From Impatiens glandulifera (taxonomy: Eukaryota > Streptophyta > Magnoliopsida > Ericales > Balsaminaceae): a DNA stretch of 64,000 nt. The position numbers and the translations under genes were made by a program. Below, in pieces: positions 11,270-23,851 of the stretch (positions are counted from its first letter, which is position 1; each line of letters starts with the position of its first letter). The notes under the pieces were generated by a model. It saw only the letters and a program-made list of their open reading frames with translations, was not told the origin of the DNA and did no database searches. The stretch is from contig NC_061867.1 of NCBI RefSeq assembly GCF_907164915.1, forward strand, positions 44,674,242 through 44,738,241, given 5' to 3'.

Positions 11270-13020
11270 ATAATGAATAAAAAACATTATTTTCAACGAA
11301 TATATAAAAAAGAAAATCAAATAAATATTTGGCCGATTTTTTCTCAACTTCTAAGGGTCTTGGCTCATTTATTAAATTGATATATTTATAATCACAAAAA
11401 TATTTCCAAACCTTAACGTTGAATTTCATAATTTTCTAGGCACTTGGATTTTTTCGACGTAATTGTCACGTCTCGATGAATTGTTTTTTTGAAACTTTAT
11501 GCATTTATGTTAAATTTGTCTAACATTTTCTCTCTTTTTTAGGTTTATCTTTTATATACTTATATATATTTTCTATTCTTATATTATTCTTATTTTACTC
11601 GTACATATATTATTGTAGGTTGTCTCTACTTTTAAACCAAAAATCAAAAGTTTCACACAAATTTGGACAATCACACTTAGGTTTAGGTTAAACTAAAAAA
11701 TAAAGTTTAAAAATAGAATTATTAAGGCCAAATTTTTTAAGGTAGAGTCCTACGGGGCGTTGTGAAATATAACACTATTAGTCATTTTCCACGAATAAGT
11801 AATCACCGAACTCATAAAAAAATCTCTAATAAAATATTTTTTCTAATTTTAAAATTAGGTGTCGACTCTTTATTTGTGAGATTATTCTTAATAAAAAAAT
11901 ATTAAAAAGACCTATGTCAATCTTCCATTAAATTCTCAATCTTAGATGAGTTTTGACAGTAGTGTTAGTTATGAGGTTTACTATAAAATTTTGTTTTTAT
12001 CGCTTTACTTTTTTCGATATTACATAAAAATGAATTATCCATGTAAAACTAAAATAAAATCAAGAGAGCACACTTTCTAAGTTTTTAATTCATAGATGCA
12101 CAGTTTTTATCATGCATAATTATATTTCTTCAATTCAGCATTTTGAAGTGTATTAACTTGGTACTAGTGTCCTATAGTTGAAGTCACATTTTGAGATGTA
12201 TTAACTTGGTACTAGTGCATGACTTGTTATTGATAGTACATTTTTAATTTATAACTCACATTCTTATATGCATAGTTGTTGAATTCAAATTTAAACGAGT
12301 AATCTAGAGTTTTGATTTACTTGTATATGTATTATTTTTTTTACGTCTATTCATGAATTCTTAAATTAAATCTTAAAATATTTTGTTAAGAATGATCGTT
12401 AAAAAAGTTAGGTCAAACTTAGATGCTTATTAATTTCTATTACTGATATGACTAATAAGATTTAGTTTCTTCTGTGTGTACTTCATATTCTTAGGTTTGT
12501 ATCATTTTATTTTATTTTTTGTAAATAGGCTCTTGTTTCTCTATAAGATGTTTTAAACCCTTTTTTATTATCTGTGTGGTCAAATTTCTAAAATAGTTTT
12601 TAGAGTGTCAATTAAGAAATTTTCTTGCAACAAGAAAAACAGTTTGAACATTTTTTTATGAGATTGGAATGATTAATTTTTCATTAAAATATTTTCCCTT
12701 GTAAAAACTTATAGAAAATGACTGATGTTAAGGATATTCACCCTATTGTCCGTGACAATGGAATTGGAATGGTCAAGGTTGGTTTTCATAAACTTATGTT
12801 GTTATAGTAGATTAGGAAGAATGGATAAAAATATAAAAAAATAATAATATGTATTAAATGTTTAAAAATTCTTAATAAACACGAATAATATATTACAATA
12901 AAAAATAGAACGCGCTCATTCCACATTTTATTCACTTCGGTAAAATAACTTATCTTAATACATATATCATCACATATTTTTTCCGAATAAACCTCTCATC
13001 TCGTGACCTTACATTTTCAC
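11270..13020 (+). repeat. Haplotype-B segment with gypsy-LTR-like and actin 5' sequence
   Basis: Present in units 2 and 3 and absent from units 1 and 4. At 11735-11920 it has a stretch (CTACGGGGCG...ATTAGGTGTCGACTC) resembling the 3' part of plant Ty3/gypsy LTRs and related to 30830-31000. It continues with T-rich sequence leading into an actin first coding exon at 12718. The T-rich part is plausibly the actin leader intron. Confidence 0.5.
12718..12777 (+). pseudogene. Actin first coding exon fragment (unit 2)
   Basis: Twenty codons from the ATG read MTDVKDIHPIVRDNGIGMVK, which aligns without gaps to the actin N-terminus (M-A-D-x-E-D-I-Q-P-L-V-C-D-N-G-T-G-M-V-K). The exon stops at the conserved plant actin intron position after codon 20, where GTTGGT follows. 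Upstream, TTATAG precedes AAAATG, as expected for the acceptor of the actin leader intron. No later actin exon follows, so this is a truncated 5' copy. Replacements at C11 and T16, otherwise conserved in actins, are consistent with loss of function. Confidence 0.75.
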
Positions 13021-13101
13021 TTTGGTCAATCAAATATTTGATTCATATGTTTTAATATTTAACATCGTAACCTCACACTTTGGTCAATCAAATATTTGAT
13101 T
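13021..13101. repeat. Duplicated palindrome AATCAAATATTTGATT
   Basis: A perfect 16-bp palindrome occurs twice (13028-13043, 13086-13101) inside a repeated TTTGGTCAATC...CATA motif. Unit 1 has one copy (4381-4396). Unit 3 has one intact copy and one that has lost a base. Confidence 0.7.
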
Positions 13102-13139
13102 CATACTTTTTAACCACTTGCAATTGATATCGGCCTATT

Positions 13140-13675
13140 ATCACTCGACAAACCACATCCCAATCACACTTGTTAGGTTGGATTCAAAACATACATATAA
13201 TTTTTTTAATTTTATTTTTAACCGTTTTAAGTTTATGGACGAGTCAACCCACAATCCGACCTAAGTATCCATTTACTCTCACATATATATCCAAATTAAC
13301 CATAGCTTTCGACCCGGCAATCCAAACACTTTAAAAATTAAGCATCATTATATATATATATATAGATTAGTTAGCTAAAAAGTTGAACTTATATTGTTAA
13401 AATGTCCCGCGTTCATTTAATTTGGTGCTGAATTTAAAATATAAAGTGTTATTAGTCTAATTGGTTAAAGGGTTATATTTATTTTGTTAGGTTGCAAGTT
13501 CGAAACATACATATAACATTTTTAATTTTATTTTTAACCGTTTTAAGTTTATGGGCAACCCACAATCTGACTCAAGTATCCATTTACTCTCACATATATA
13601 TCCAAATTAAGCACAACTCTCGACTCGGCAATCCGAACACTTTAAAATTTAAGTATTATTATATATATATATATT
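13140..13675 (+). repeat. Tandem pair of tRNA-headed SINE-like repeats (unit 2)
   Basis: Orthologous to 4455-4990. In the second copy the A-box-like TTAGTCTAATTGG is at 13452-13464 and the B-box-like GCAAGTTCGAAAC starts at 13494. The first copy has lost most of its head. Confidence 0.55.
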
Positions 13676-15690
13676 TGATTGATACTTATTTATTTCCTCC
13701 ACAAAATAATAATGACAACTGGTTGTACACATGCTAGTTTAATGATTGATAGGATCAGTGGCACCAATAGAGACAGGGGTCTAACTATTGATGACAACTT
13801 CGTACAAAAACGGTTTGATAGAAATTATGTTAAGGATTTAAATTACTTTCTATTCTTCAAAAAAACCCTTGCAAACTCTTGAACGATTCAAGTGCGGAAA
13901 CGTTTGCTCTGGTTTGAAGCTAAGAACCAAAGAAGGAGAAGATGACAGAATGTAAATGACACAAAGAGTTGTTTATAGATGTTTGGACCAAAACTCTCCT
14001 ATGTCACCCCTTTTTTCAACCACCGGAAGGATTCATTATACTTTTCTTAGAATCAAATACAGTTGCACGGCTAGCTCACTATTGAACAGAACAGACTCTA
14101 TTCAACTTACAATATATTGAAATATATCACTCAGCTAGACAATACTTTGATTCTATCTCTCTTTTGATGTACACACAGTAAAGCAAGAAAGCAATTTGTG
14201 AGATTTCGTAAGCTCAGTAGTTCGTTCGTGTATTATCTTATATGTTCGTGTGTGTGTCTGGCTCGTTGTCTCTTTGTGTATTTCGTTATTCATCTGTTGT
14301 CCTTGAGGATCTTTAAATAGGGAGCACGTACTAATGGTCGAATCTTCTATAATGACATGTGGCAAATACTCATTAGAGAGCCTCCATAGTACACAAGTAC
14401 AGCAGACTCTGAGCACCATGATCGTGGCCGTACCAATCTGGTAGTGCGCCGAATATTCCTCTAGGATTTTCCTGCAAGAAACAAGTAGTGGGTAGAATAT
14501 TTTCTTACGTGGCATTAGTTCATTGGTTGTAATTGGCTGTCATACTGATCTGCATGGAATAGTGGAGCATGAGTAGCGTACAGCTAGTTGGTCATAGGTA
14601 GACGGATGTTAGCTTCAAGCAACTGCTCAAGCATGGCATTAGACGTGCTTCAATTAGACTGACAATTCTAATAAAGTTAGACGCCCCCATCTAATAGCAG
14701 GATCCATTAGACCACCAGGTCTAATGGAATTAGACGACACGTCTAATTACGGTTCTCTTCAGACTAATCTGAAGGAGTTAGACTACACGTCTAACTCTCA
14801 TCTATTAGACGGCACGTCTAACTATGAATCCCTTCAGACTAATCTGAAGGAGTTAGAATGCACGTCTAACTTTCATCCGTTAAACTGCGCGTCTAACTCT
14901 CATTTGTTAGACGACACGTCTAACTACGGATCCCTTTAGACTAATGTGAAGGAGTTAGACTGTACGTCTAACTTTCATCTGTTAGACTGCACGTCTAACT
15001 ACGTATCTGTTAGACTGCACGTCTAGCTATGCCTGTTAGATTGCACGTCTAACTACGCCTGTTAGACTGCACGTCTAGCTACGCCTGTTAGACTGCACGT
15101 CTAGCTACGCCTGTTAGACTGCACGTATAACTACGCCTACTTGACTGCACGTCTAACTATGTCTAATAGCCAGTAAGTTTAATGAACCTCATTCAGACTT
15201 AGTCTAATTTAGCATGTTTTAATGCACCTGCACAAAGACAATTAGACGACTTAGATTTCTTCTTTGAGTTTTATACACACTCATCATCAAAATTCCATTA
15301 GTCAGAATACTTTCACCCTCAGTCAAAATAATTTGACCCAACACTGGTAATAGGCGCTCCATGGGCTATATTTCTAAGCATAGTAGACAAACATTGACAA
15401 ACACACGTTTCTTGGTTAGAATGGGTCAAAAGTGGATGCATATGTTTGTGATGGAGTTCAGTGAAAAAGAGGTATCCTTATCCAAAAATATCTCACACAT
15501 TTAGGCTTGTTTTTCTCTTCAATGCAATTCTTATGGTCAATATGATCTTTGTCTGCCCTAAAAACTGGGTAAGAAAATGGTTTATACAATACTCAATTAA
15601 GAAGGGGTGTTGTATTTAATTATGTTTTCAATATATTTAGACTAAGTGTTAGTGTGCACTTGTTTTGGTTGGTGCTTCTTCCTTTAATTT
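13676..15690 (+). mobile_element. LTR-retrotransposon-derived block (unit 2)
   Basis: Close copy of 5000-6990, including the copia-LTR-like region (about 13965-14050), the minisatellite (14722-15170) and the purine tract followed by TGTTGTATTTAA at 15608. It was inserted before units 1 and 2 separated. No coding capacity is seen. Confidence 0.5.
14722..15170 (+). repeat. Palindromic minisatellite (unit 2)
   Basis: Same family as 6036-6460, with the 26-bp GTTAGACTGCACGTCTAAC / GTCTAGC repeats most regular at 14980-15135. The order of variants differs slightly from unit 1, as expected from slippage or unequal exchange. Confidence 0.85.
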
Positions 15691-16907
15691 AGTAATAGTA
15701 ATTCACTAGTTTGTTGTTTTTTAACAAGTGTTAACATGTGCGTGTTACACAACCAATAATAAAATAAAAATAAATTCAATAAAAAATAAATAAAGTAACT
15801 TAATCAAAAAAAATATAAACAAAATGTATCTTAAAACGTGTAAAACAAACAATAAACAAAATATCATTTAAATTTAACAAGCATAAAATCTATGAAAATA
15901 AAAATTCTTTAAACAATTTTTGTATAATAAAACAAAGTTATATTTTGTCTCTTATAATAGCAATAATATGATAAAGATTAAAATGTTACAAGTTAAACTT
16001 TATTTAAATATTTATTCTACCTAATTGGATGAACTTACCGTATCTATAATGGTTTTGTGAATCGACTATCAAAAGAAAAGCATGTAAGCTTATGAAATAA
16101 AAAAAATTCACAATTATACTAATTATACTGTATCATTGAAATTTTAACTATAAAACATTGACAATAATCTTAAACATTATTTTTTTTGGTTCAATTTTAA
16201 AAACTTTTATAACCGTAAAGTTATGTGAGTTGTGCACTTAAAATTATAAGTTGGCAACTTTATTTAAAAAAATATCATTTGTGCAGCAATTGAGAATAGT
16301 TATACGGACAAACATGACATTGACGCGGATAAGTCTTGAAGTTATTTAATATTTTGATCGAATACCACAAACATAACAATTTCAATTGAGTCATATATCT
16401 CAAAGTCGACTTTATTCATAATTTATAAAGTAACAAACACATACATCACATCTAACATGTCATACGTTACTTTTAATATCTATATAGACATCAAAGTTGG
16501 TTCATTCGAAAACATAGTTAATGCGTCACAATAAATCCTTTTTCCATTCTAAGAAACATTTTTAAGACAAAAATTGAATAAATAAATTAACAAATTTTAT
16601 GGCAGATCCTATTAATGGTTGTTTCAGCTATATGATGGTACATTCCTAGTTAAAATATATTTATAGAATAAAGTTAGACATTTATATAAATCTTCTTTTT
16701 CTTTATTAACAACACTTATATAAAGTTGAATAAATATATTTGTGTTGTATTGTCTAATAGTAGCATATATAAATGTTCAATTATTTTCTTGTTCGGAGTA
16801 TTTCATTTTGAAGTAGTAACATACTCATTGAACTCCTTGGATTGTACTTTAATATGTAATAGATAGTCTGAGGAACACATACAAAAAATCAACAATAATA
16901 ATATTAA
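15691..16907. other. Unit 2 right spacer
   Basis: AT-rich, no gene seen; near-identical to 6991-8229. Confidence 0.7.
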
Positions 16908-18189
16908 TTTAATTATAACATTACACTTCCAAAAAATAAATTGCTCAAACAACAAATATAATCAGGTAGATGTCAGTAAATAGATGAATATTGTAATAAA
17001 TTTTAGTAGCTGAAATTGAAAAAAAAAAATGACAAACTCTCATTGCAAACCACACAAATTTTGTGAGATACATAGTTGGAAAAAATATGGATATATTTTC
17101 AATGCAAAACAACTATTTTTATTATCTTTTTCCAATAAACTCGTAAATCGTAACAATCATATTTATATTTGTATTTTGTCACAATGATTAGGTAAATCAA
17201 AACTTCTTGCTGCATTACCTCACAAGTAAATTGATTTTTATTGTCACTGTAAAAACCCATGTGAGCAAAATAATATAGTTAGATGTATTATACGTACGCG
17301 TATAAACCAATTATGTTAATACACATTTTAAAATATAAATAAAATACTCTTTTAAACACTAAACACTGAATGACCAATAGTGTGACTTATAACCTCACTT
17401 CAAACAATTGATAACCAAGCAAAAATCACACACAAATCACAACAAGACCAATATTTTTAGTTAAACCAAAAACTCTGAAATCTATATAAATTCTTTGTTT
17501 TTATGCATCCATCAACCATATTTTAACAAAAATTATATACTTAAAACTAATAATAAAATAAATATTATTTAAATTAATCTTTTACATTAAATAAATTATA
17601 TTTTAACAAATAGTTATAATATATTTTATTAATTTATTCTTATAAATCAAATCTCTTTAATTATTTAGATTATAATAATATAATTTTTTTATAATAAAAT
17701 AATATTAATAAAAATAAATAATTAATTAATATTAGGCTACTATATTAATTATATAACCTTTTAAACAAATAATATTACTATGAATTAAGAAAAATGTCAG
17801 AGTAGTAAAGTTATAGACTATGGTTATAAGAAAACTATTTATCTTAATAAGAGTTTGTTGTCGTGTGCGAATTGTCGTATTCGATAATAGTTCAAACAAA
17901 GTGAACTATTACATTATTATAATTTTATTAATTTTCAAACTTAGAGAATAAGTAAACGTAAATGAGATAGATACTCAAATCATCTAGTTGTATTTTTCAA
18001 ATAATTGTTTAGGTAATTCATTATTATTAACTTTAAAATAGTGGTGAGAAATGTATAAGAAAAATAAGAAATAAAATATTTTTATTTCAATATATAGTAA
18101 AAAATCTATAAAAATTTAATAAAATATACAAAATTAGCTGGCAGATTATCTTTTTTTTATAAAGTTTCTAAATCTTCAATATTTAAATC

Positions 18190-18199
18190 TATAAATAGA
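18190..18199 (+). promoter_or_regulatory. TATA box of mini-gene 3
   Basis: TATAAATAGA in the conserved context. It lies 65 bp from the ancestral ATG and 98 bp from the ATG now usable. Confidence 0.65.
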
Positions 18200-18254
18200 T
18201 TTTCTCTAATTCATTCATACACACATTATTTCAGTATAGATAAAATACAAGAAA

Positions 18255-18278
18255 ATGATGAAGGCTAACCAACTATGA
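18255..18278 (+). other. Upstream mini-ORF from the ancestral start (copy 3)
   Basis: The ancestral ATG now reads MMKANQL and stops at TGA, because one T was lost in the CTATTGAAG stretch. A one-base gain shortly after restores the downstream frame. The result is a 7-codon uORF ten bases before the next ATG. Confidence 0.8.
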
Positions 18279-18287
18279 AGAAGGGCA

Positions 18288-18557
18288 ATGAAGGCTAACC
18301 GATCATTGAAGAAGGCTAACCGGTCATTGAAGATCAAGAAATTGAACGCTCAAGTTGTGCAGGTTAAGAAGTTGCTCAAGATTGAGAAGCAACTTGGAAA
18401 TGTGGTAAATCAAGTGAAAGAAGTTGGGCAAGACAAAAAATGGTGGGAGATTTCGAAAGATGAGATGAATTATCAACAGCTTGAACATTTCAAAATGTCC
18501 CTGCTAGATTTGAATGTTATCGTGGCTCAAAAGATGCTGGAGTTTTCTAACCCATGA
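18288..18557 (+). CDS. MADS-less AGL62-like mini-protein, copy 3 (89 aa, shifted start)
   Basis: Begins at the ATG equivalent to residue 12 of the other copies, so it lacks the first of the short Lys-rich repeats. The LNAQ coiled region, WWE and the C-terminal LEHFKMSL...VAQ segment are intact. Substitutions shared with the array are S for L before the KDEMNY segment and D before LNVIVAQ; KDEM instead of KEEM is private. The gene has acquired a uORF upstream, so translation would need leaky scanning or reinitiation. It could be a weakened copy, or dead despite its open frame. Confidence 0.5.
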   Translation: MKANRSLKKANRSLKIKKLNAQVVQVKKLLKIEKQLGNVVNQVKEVGQDKKWWEISKDEMNYQQLEHFKMSLLDLNVIVAQKMLEFSNP

Positions 18558-21396
18558 ACTTAAACTTTTTTTTACGAAAAACAATTATTATGGTACTTAG
18601 TTATTGATACATTTATCTTGATGTTTTTGTTTTTTATATTTTCAATTGTTATTGTTTTGATTTTAATTTATGTTAAGAATTTTATTATATTTTTATGTGT
18701 TTCTAATTTTGTTTTAGTATTATCAATTTTATTTTCAATTTTGAAGCAAACACTAAAGATGTTAAATATATATTCCATTTCTTTTAACTTTTAATATATT
18801 AACAAATATTTATTTTAAACAAATTATTCATAACTCAAATGTCAACAGTTTTACATTGAGATAAAAAAAATTGAATTCAACCTAGTATTATTTTATTTTA
18901 TGAATATGAGTCTTTGTTATTTCCTAAATTTTAAAAAATAAATATTTACTAAATATCTATTATACATAAAAAAAAAATTAATTAAAAAGTAAAAACAAAT
19001 ATATATTAATTTGAAATATATAGAGAGATTGAAGATAATTATTAAGATTTTTTCTTTACCATCAATCCTCTATTTAATAAATAAAATAAAATATTTAAAA
19101 AATATGTATATATTAATATATTATAAAAGAGTAATGATTTTCTATGACTGATTCATTTTTAATAATGATGAATTAAATTATAATATAAGTAAATATGTTA
19201 ATGAGAGAGCCTAATAGTTCTTTTAACTATGAATATTATATTTATTAAATTAATTAATTAATATTCCTAATATATATTTAATAATTGGTATATATGATCA
19301 TTAATAAACATAATCTATTTTAAAATAAAAATTACATAATAACCATGAAAATTTAAAATAATTTAAAATCATAATATTCAAAAAAATGATCGAATATTTT
19401 AAAAGGTTAATCTAAATTAATTTGAATATTTGAATTTTAAATATTATATATAAATCAATAATAGAATTTTTATATAGAATATTATAGAATTTTAAATGAG
19501 AGTAATTAGTTTCCTTCAAATGTGGAAAAATATATTAATGAAAAAATATATTTATGATAAGTTTTTTTTCTTTTCTTTTAAAATGAGAGTAATGAGTTTT
19601 CTTTAAATATGAAAAAAGATTTTTATGTAAATATATATTTATGGCTGAAAGTTCACAAATTATCTTAAAAAAAAATTAGTAAAATTAGTTATATTTATTT
19701 TTATAAGTATTTAAGTAAGTAAAAATAAATTTTATATACGGTTGAATTATTATAGGATTGATCATTTTATTATTTTTTATTATTTTTTGTATGAATATAT
19801 TGAATGTTTTGTTAAACTAATATTTATTAATGATTACACAATCAAAGAAATTTAACATTTATTATAATTAAACTTGACAACTCTCATCAAATATATTAGT
19901 GATTACATACTTGTCATATTCAATAATGAATAAAAAACATTATTTTCAACGAATATATAAAAAAGAAAATCAAATAATTATTTGGCCGAAAAAATTCTAT
20001 TTTTTCTCAACTTTTAAGGGTCTTGACTTATTTATTAAATTGATATATTTATAATCTTAAAAATATTTCCAAACCTTAACGTTGAATTTCATAATTTTCT
20101 AGGCACTTGGATTTTTTCGACGTAATTGTAATGTCTCGATGAATTGTTTTTTTGAAATTTTATGCATTATGTTAAATTTGTCTAACATTTTCTCTCTTTT
20201 TTAGGTTTATCTTTTATACTATGTATATATTTTCTATTCTTATATTATTCTTATTTTACTCGTACATATATTATTGTAGGTTGTCTTTACTTTTAAACCA
20301 AAAATCAAAAGTTTCACACAAATTTGGACAATCACACTTAGGTTTAGTTTAAACTAAAAAATAAAGTGTAAAAACAAAATTATTAAGGCCAAAATTTTTA
20401 AGGTAGAGAACTACGGGGCGATGTGGAACATAGCACTATTAGTCATTTTCCACACATAAGTAATCACCGAACTCATACAAAAATCTCTAATAAAATATTT
20501 TTTCCAATTTTAAAATGATGTGTTGACTCTCTATTTGTGAGATTATCTTAATAAAAAAATATTAAAAGACCTATGTCAATCTCCCATTAAATTCTCAATC
20601 TTAGATGAGTTTTGACAGGAGTGTTAGTTATGAGGTTGACTATAAAATCTTGTTTTTATCGCTTTACTTTTTTCGATATTACTTAAAAATGAATTATCCA
20701 TGTAAAACTAAAATAAATCAAGAGAGCACTCTAAGTTTTTATATCATATCTGTACAGTTTTTATCATGCATAATTATATTTCTTCAATTCAACATTTTGA
20801 GGTGTATTAACTTGGTACTAGTGTCCTATAGTTGAAGTCACATTTTGAGATGTATTAACTTGGTACAAGTGTCTAATAGTTGAAGTTGCATGAATTGTTA
20901 TTGATAGTACATTTTTAATTTATAACTCACGTTCTTATATGCATAGTTGTTGAATTAAATTTAAACGATTAATCTAGAGTTTTGATTTACTTGTATATGT
21001 ATTATTTTTGACATCTATTCATGAATTCTTAAATTAAATCTTAAAATATTTTGTTATGAATGATCATTAAAAGAGTAAGAGTTAGGTCAAACTTAGATGC
21101 TTATAAATTTCTATTAACTGATATGACTAATAAGATTTAGTTTCTTCTGTGTGTACTTCATATTCTTAGGTGATTAGTATCATTTTAATTTTTGTAAATA
21201 GGCTCTGGTTTCTCTATAAGATGTTTTAAACTTATTTTTTATTATCTGTGTGGTCAAATTTCTAAAATAGTTTCTAGAGTGTCAATTAAAAAAAATTCTT
21301 GCAACAAAAAAAAAAACAGTTTGAACATTTTTTTATGAGATTGGAATGATTAATTTTTCATTAAAACATTTTTCCTTGCAAAAACTTATATAGAAA

Positions 21397-21456
21397 ATGA
21401 CTGATGTTAAGGATAATCACCTTATTGTCCGTGACAATGGAATTGGAATGGTCAAG
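21397..21456 (+). pseudogene. Actin first coding exon fragment (unit 3)
   Basis: Second copy of the actin exon at 12718-12777. It reads MTDVKDNHLIVRDNGIGMVK, with two further substitutions (N7, L9) in positions conserved in actins. It again ends at the actin codon-20 intron site with no following exons. Confidence 0.72.
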
Positions 21457-21503
21457 GTTGGTTTTTATAAACTTATGGTGTTATAATAAATTAGGAAGAA
21501 CGG

Positions 21504-21565
21504 ATAAAGATAAAGATAAAGATAAAGATAAAGATAAGATAAAGATAAAGATAAAGATAAAATAA
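21504..21565 (+). repeat. (GATAAA)n microsatellite
   Basis: About nine GATAAA units with one GATAA interruption. Unit 2 has a single unit at the same place. Confidence 0.9.
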
Positions 21566-21879
21566 AAATAAAAAAAATTAATAAAAAAATAATAGTATGT
21601 ATAAATGTTTAAAATCTTAATAAATAACACAAATATATATTATAATAAAAAATAGAACGCTCTCATTCACATTTTATTCATTTCGGTAAAACAACTTATT
21701 TTATCACATATATCATCACATAATTTTTCCGAATGAATCTCTCATCTCTTGACCCTACACTTTCACTTTGGTTAATCAATATTTGATTCATATTTTTTAA
21801 TATTTAACATCGTGACCTTACACTTTGGTCAATCAAATATTTGATTCATACTTTTTAACAACTTTCAATTGATATCGGC

Positions 21880-22357
21880 TTATTATCCCTCGACAAACCA
21901 CATCTCAATCACACTTGGTTAAAGGGTTGTACTTGTTTTGTTAGGTTGCAAGTTCAAAATATACATATATAATTTTTTTTATTTTATTTTTAACCATTTA
22001 AAGTTTATGGACGAGTCAACCCATAATCCGACCCAAGTATCCATTTACTCTCACATATATATCCAAATTAACCATAGCTTTCGACCCGACAATCTAAACA
22101 CTTTAAAAATTAAGCATCATTATATATATATATAGATTAGTTAGTTAAAAAGTTAAACTTATATTGTTAAAATATCCCGCGTTCATGTATTTTGGTGTTG
22201 AATTTAAAATATAAAGTGTTATTAGCCTTGTTGGTTAAAGAGTTATATTTGTTTTATTAGATTGCAAGTTCGAAACATACATATAACATTTTTAATTTTA
22301 TTTTTAACCGTTTTAAGTTTATAGGCGGGTCAACCCATAATCTAACCCCAAGTATCC
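21880..22357 (+). repeat. Tandem SINE-like pair, second copy truncated (unit 3)
   Basis: The A-box-like TTAGCCTTGTTGG is at 22222-22234 and the B-box-like GCAAGTTCGAAAC at 22264-22276. The second copy breaks off after AAGTATCCATT, at the deletion junction. Confidence 0.55.
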
Positions 22358-23786
22358 ATTTTCTTATTTGGAGTATTTCATTTTGATGGAGTAACATACT
22401 CGTCGAAATCTCACATAATATCTTAAGAGAGTTTGGATCATACTCTAATATGTAATATAGTGTGAGGAACACATACAAAAAGTCAACAATAATAATATTA
22501 ATTTATTTAAATAATTACACTTCTCAAAAATAGATTGCACAAACAACAAATATAATAAAGTAGATGTCAGTAAATTTTTTATAGATTAATATTGTAATAA
22601 ATTTTAGTAGTTGAAATTGAAAAAAAGGACAAACTCTCTTTGCAAACCACGCAAATTTTGTAAGATACATAGTTGGAAAAAATATAGATATATTTTCAAT
22701 GCAAAACAACTATTTTTATCATTTTTTTCAATAAACTTGTAAATCGTAACAATCATATTTGTATTTGTATTTTGTCACAATGATTAGGTAAATCAAAACT
22801 TCTTGCTACATTAACTTAAAGTAAGTTGAATTTCATTCACTGTAAAAAAAACCCATTTGAGCAAAATAATATAGTTAGATGAATTATATGTACACGTATA
22901 GAACAAGACAAACGATAAATACACATTTTAAAATATAAATAAAAGACTCTTTTAAACACTGAATGACCACAATACTTATAACCTCACTTCCAACATTTGA
23001 TAACCAAGCAAAAATCACACACAAATCACAAATTGACCAATATTTTTAGTTAAACCAAAAACTCTGAAATCTATATAAATTCTTTGTTTGTGTGCATCCA
23101 TCAACCATATTTTAACCAAAATTATATACTTAAGCTAATAATAAAATAAAATATTATTTGAATTAATCTTTTACATTAAATAAATTATATTTTAACAAAT
23201 AATTATAATATATTTTTATTAATTTTATATTATAAATTAAAATCTCTTTAATTATTTAGATTATAATAATATAAATTTTTTATAATAAAATAATATTAAT
23301 AGAAATAAATAAATTATTATTATTATTAGGCTATTATATTAATTATATAACCTTTTAAACAAATAATATTACTATTAATTAAGAAGAATGTCAAGTATTA
23401 AATTTATAGACTATGGTTATAAGAAAACTATTTATCTTAATAAGAGTTTGTTGTCGTGTGCGAATTGTCGTATTCGATAATAGTTCAAACAAAGTGAACT
23501 ATTACATTATTATCATTTTATCAATTTTCAAACTTAGAGAATAAGGAAATGTAAATGAGATAGATACTCAAATCATCTAGCTGTATTCTTTAAATAATTT
23601 ATTTAGGTAACTTCATTATTATTAACTTTAAAATAGTGGTGAGAAATGTATAAGAAAAGTAAGAAATAAAATATTTTTTATTTCAATATATAGTAAAAAA
23701 TCTATAAAAATTTAATAAAATATACAAAATTAGCTGGCAGATTTAACTTTTTTTTATAAAGTTTCTAAATCTTCAATATTTAAATC

Positions 23787-23796
23787 TATAAATAGA
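23787..23796 (+). promoter_or_regulatory. TATA box of mini-gene 4
   Basis: TATAAATAGA, 65 bp upstream of the ATG. Confidence 0.7.
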
Positions 23797-23851
23797 TTTT
23801 CTCTAATTCATTCATACACACATCATTTCAGTGTAGATAAAATATAAGAAA

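Larger units (their letters stand above)
8230..16907 (+). repeat. Tandem unit 2 of AGL62-like mini-gene array (haplotype B)
   Basis: Collinear with unit 1, but it lacks the 130-bp block after the gene and replaces unit 1's 3100-4374 with a longer B-type segment (11270-13020) that includes an actin 5' fragment. The LTR-derived block and minisatellite are retained. Confidence 0.9.
19920..21830 (+). repeat. Haplotype-B segment with actin 5' sequence (unit 3)
   Basis: Orthologous to 11270-13020, including the gypsy-LTR-like stretch near 20395-20560, the actin exon at 21397 and a GATAAA microsatellite found only here. Confidence 0.5.
16908..22501 (+). repeat. Tandem unit 3 of AGL62-like mini-gene array (haplotype B, deleted)
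   Basis: Collinear with unit 2 as far as the second SINE-like repeat, then joined directly to the right spacer at about 22357. The LTR-derived block and minisatellite are missing (about 3.2 kb relative to unit 2). Confidence 0.9.
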
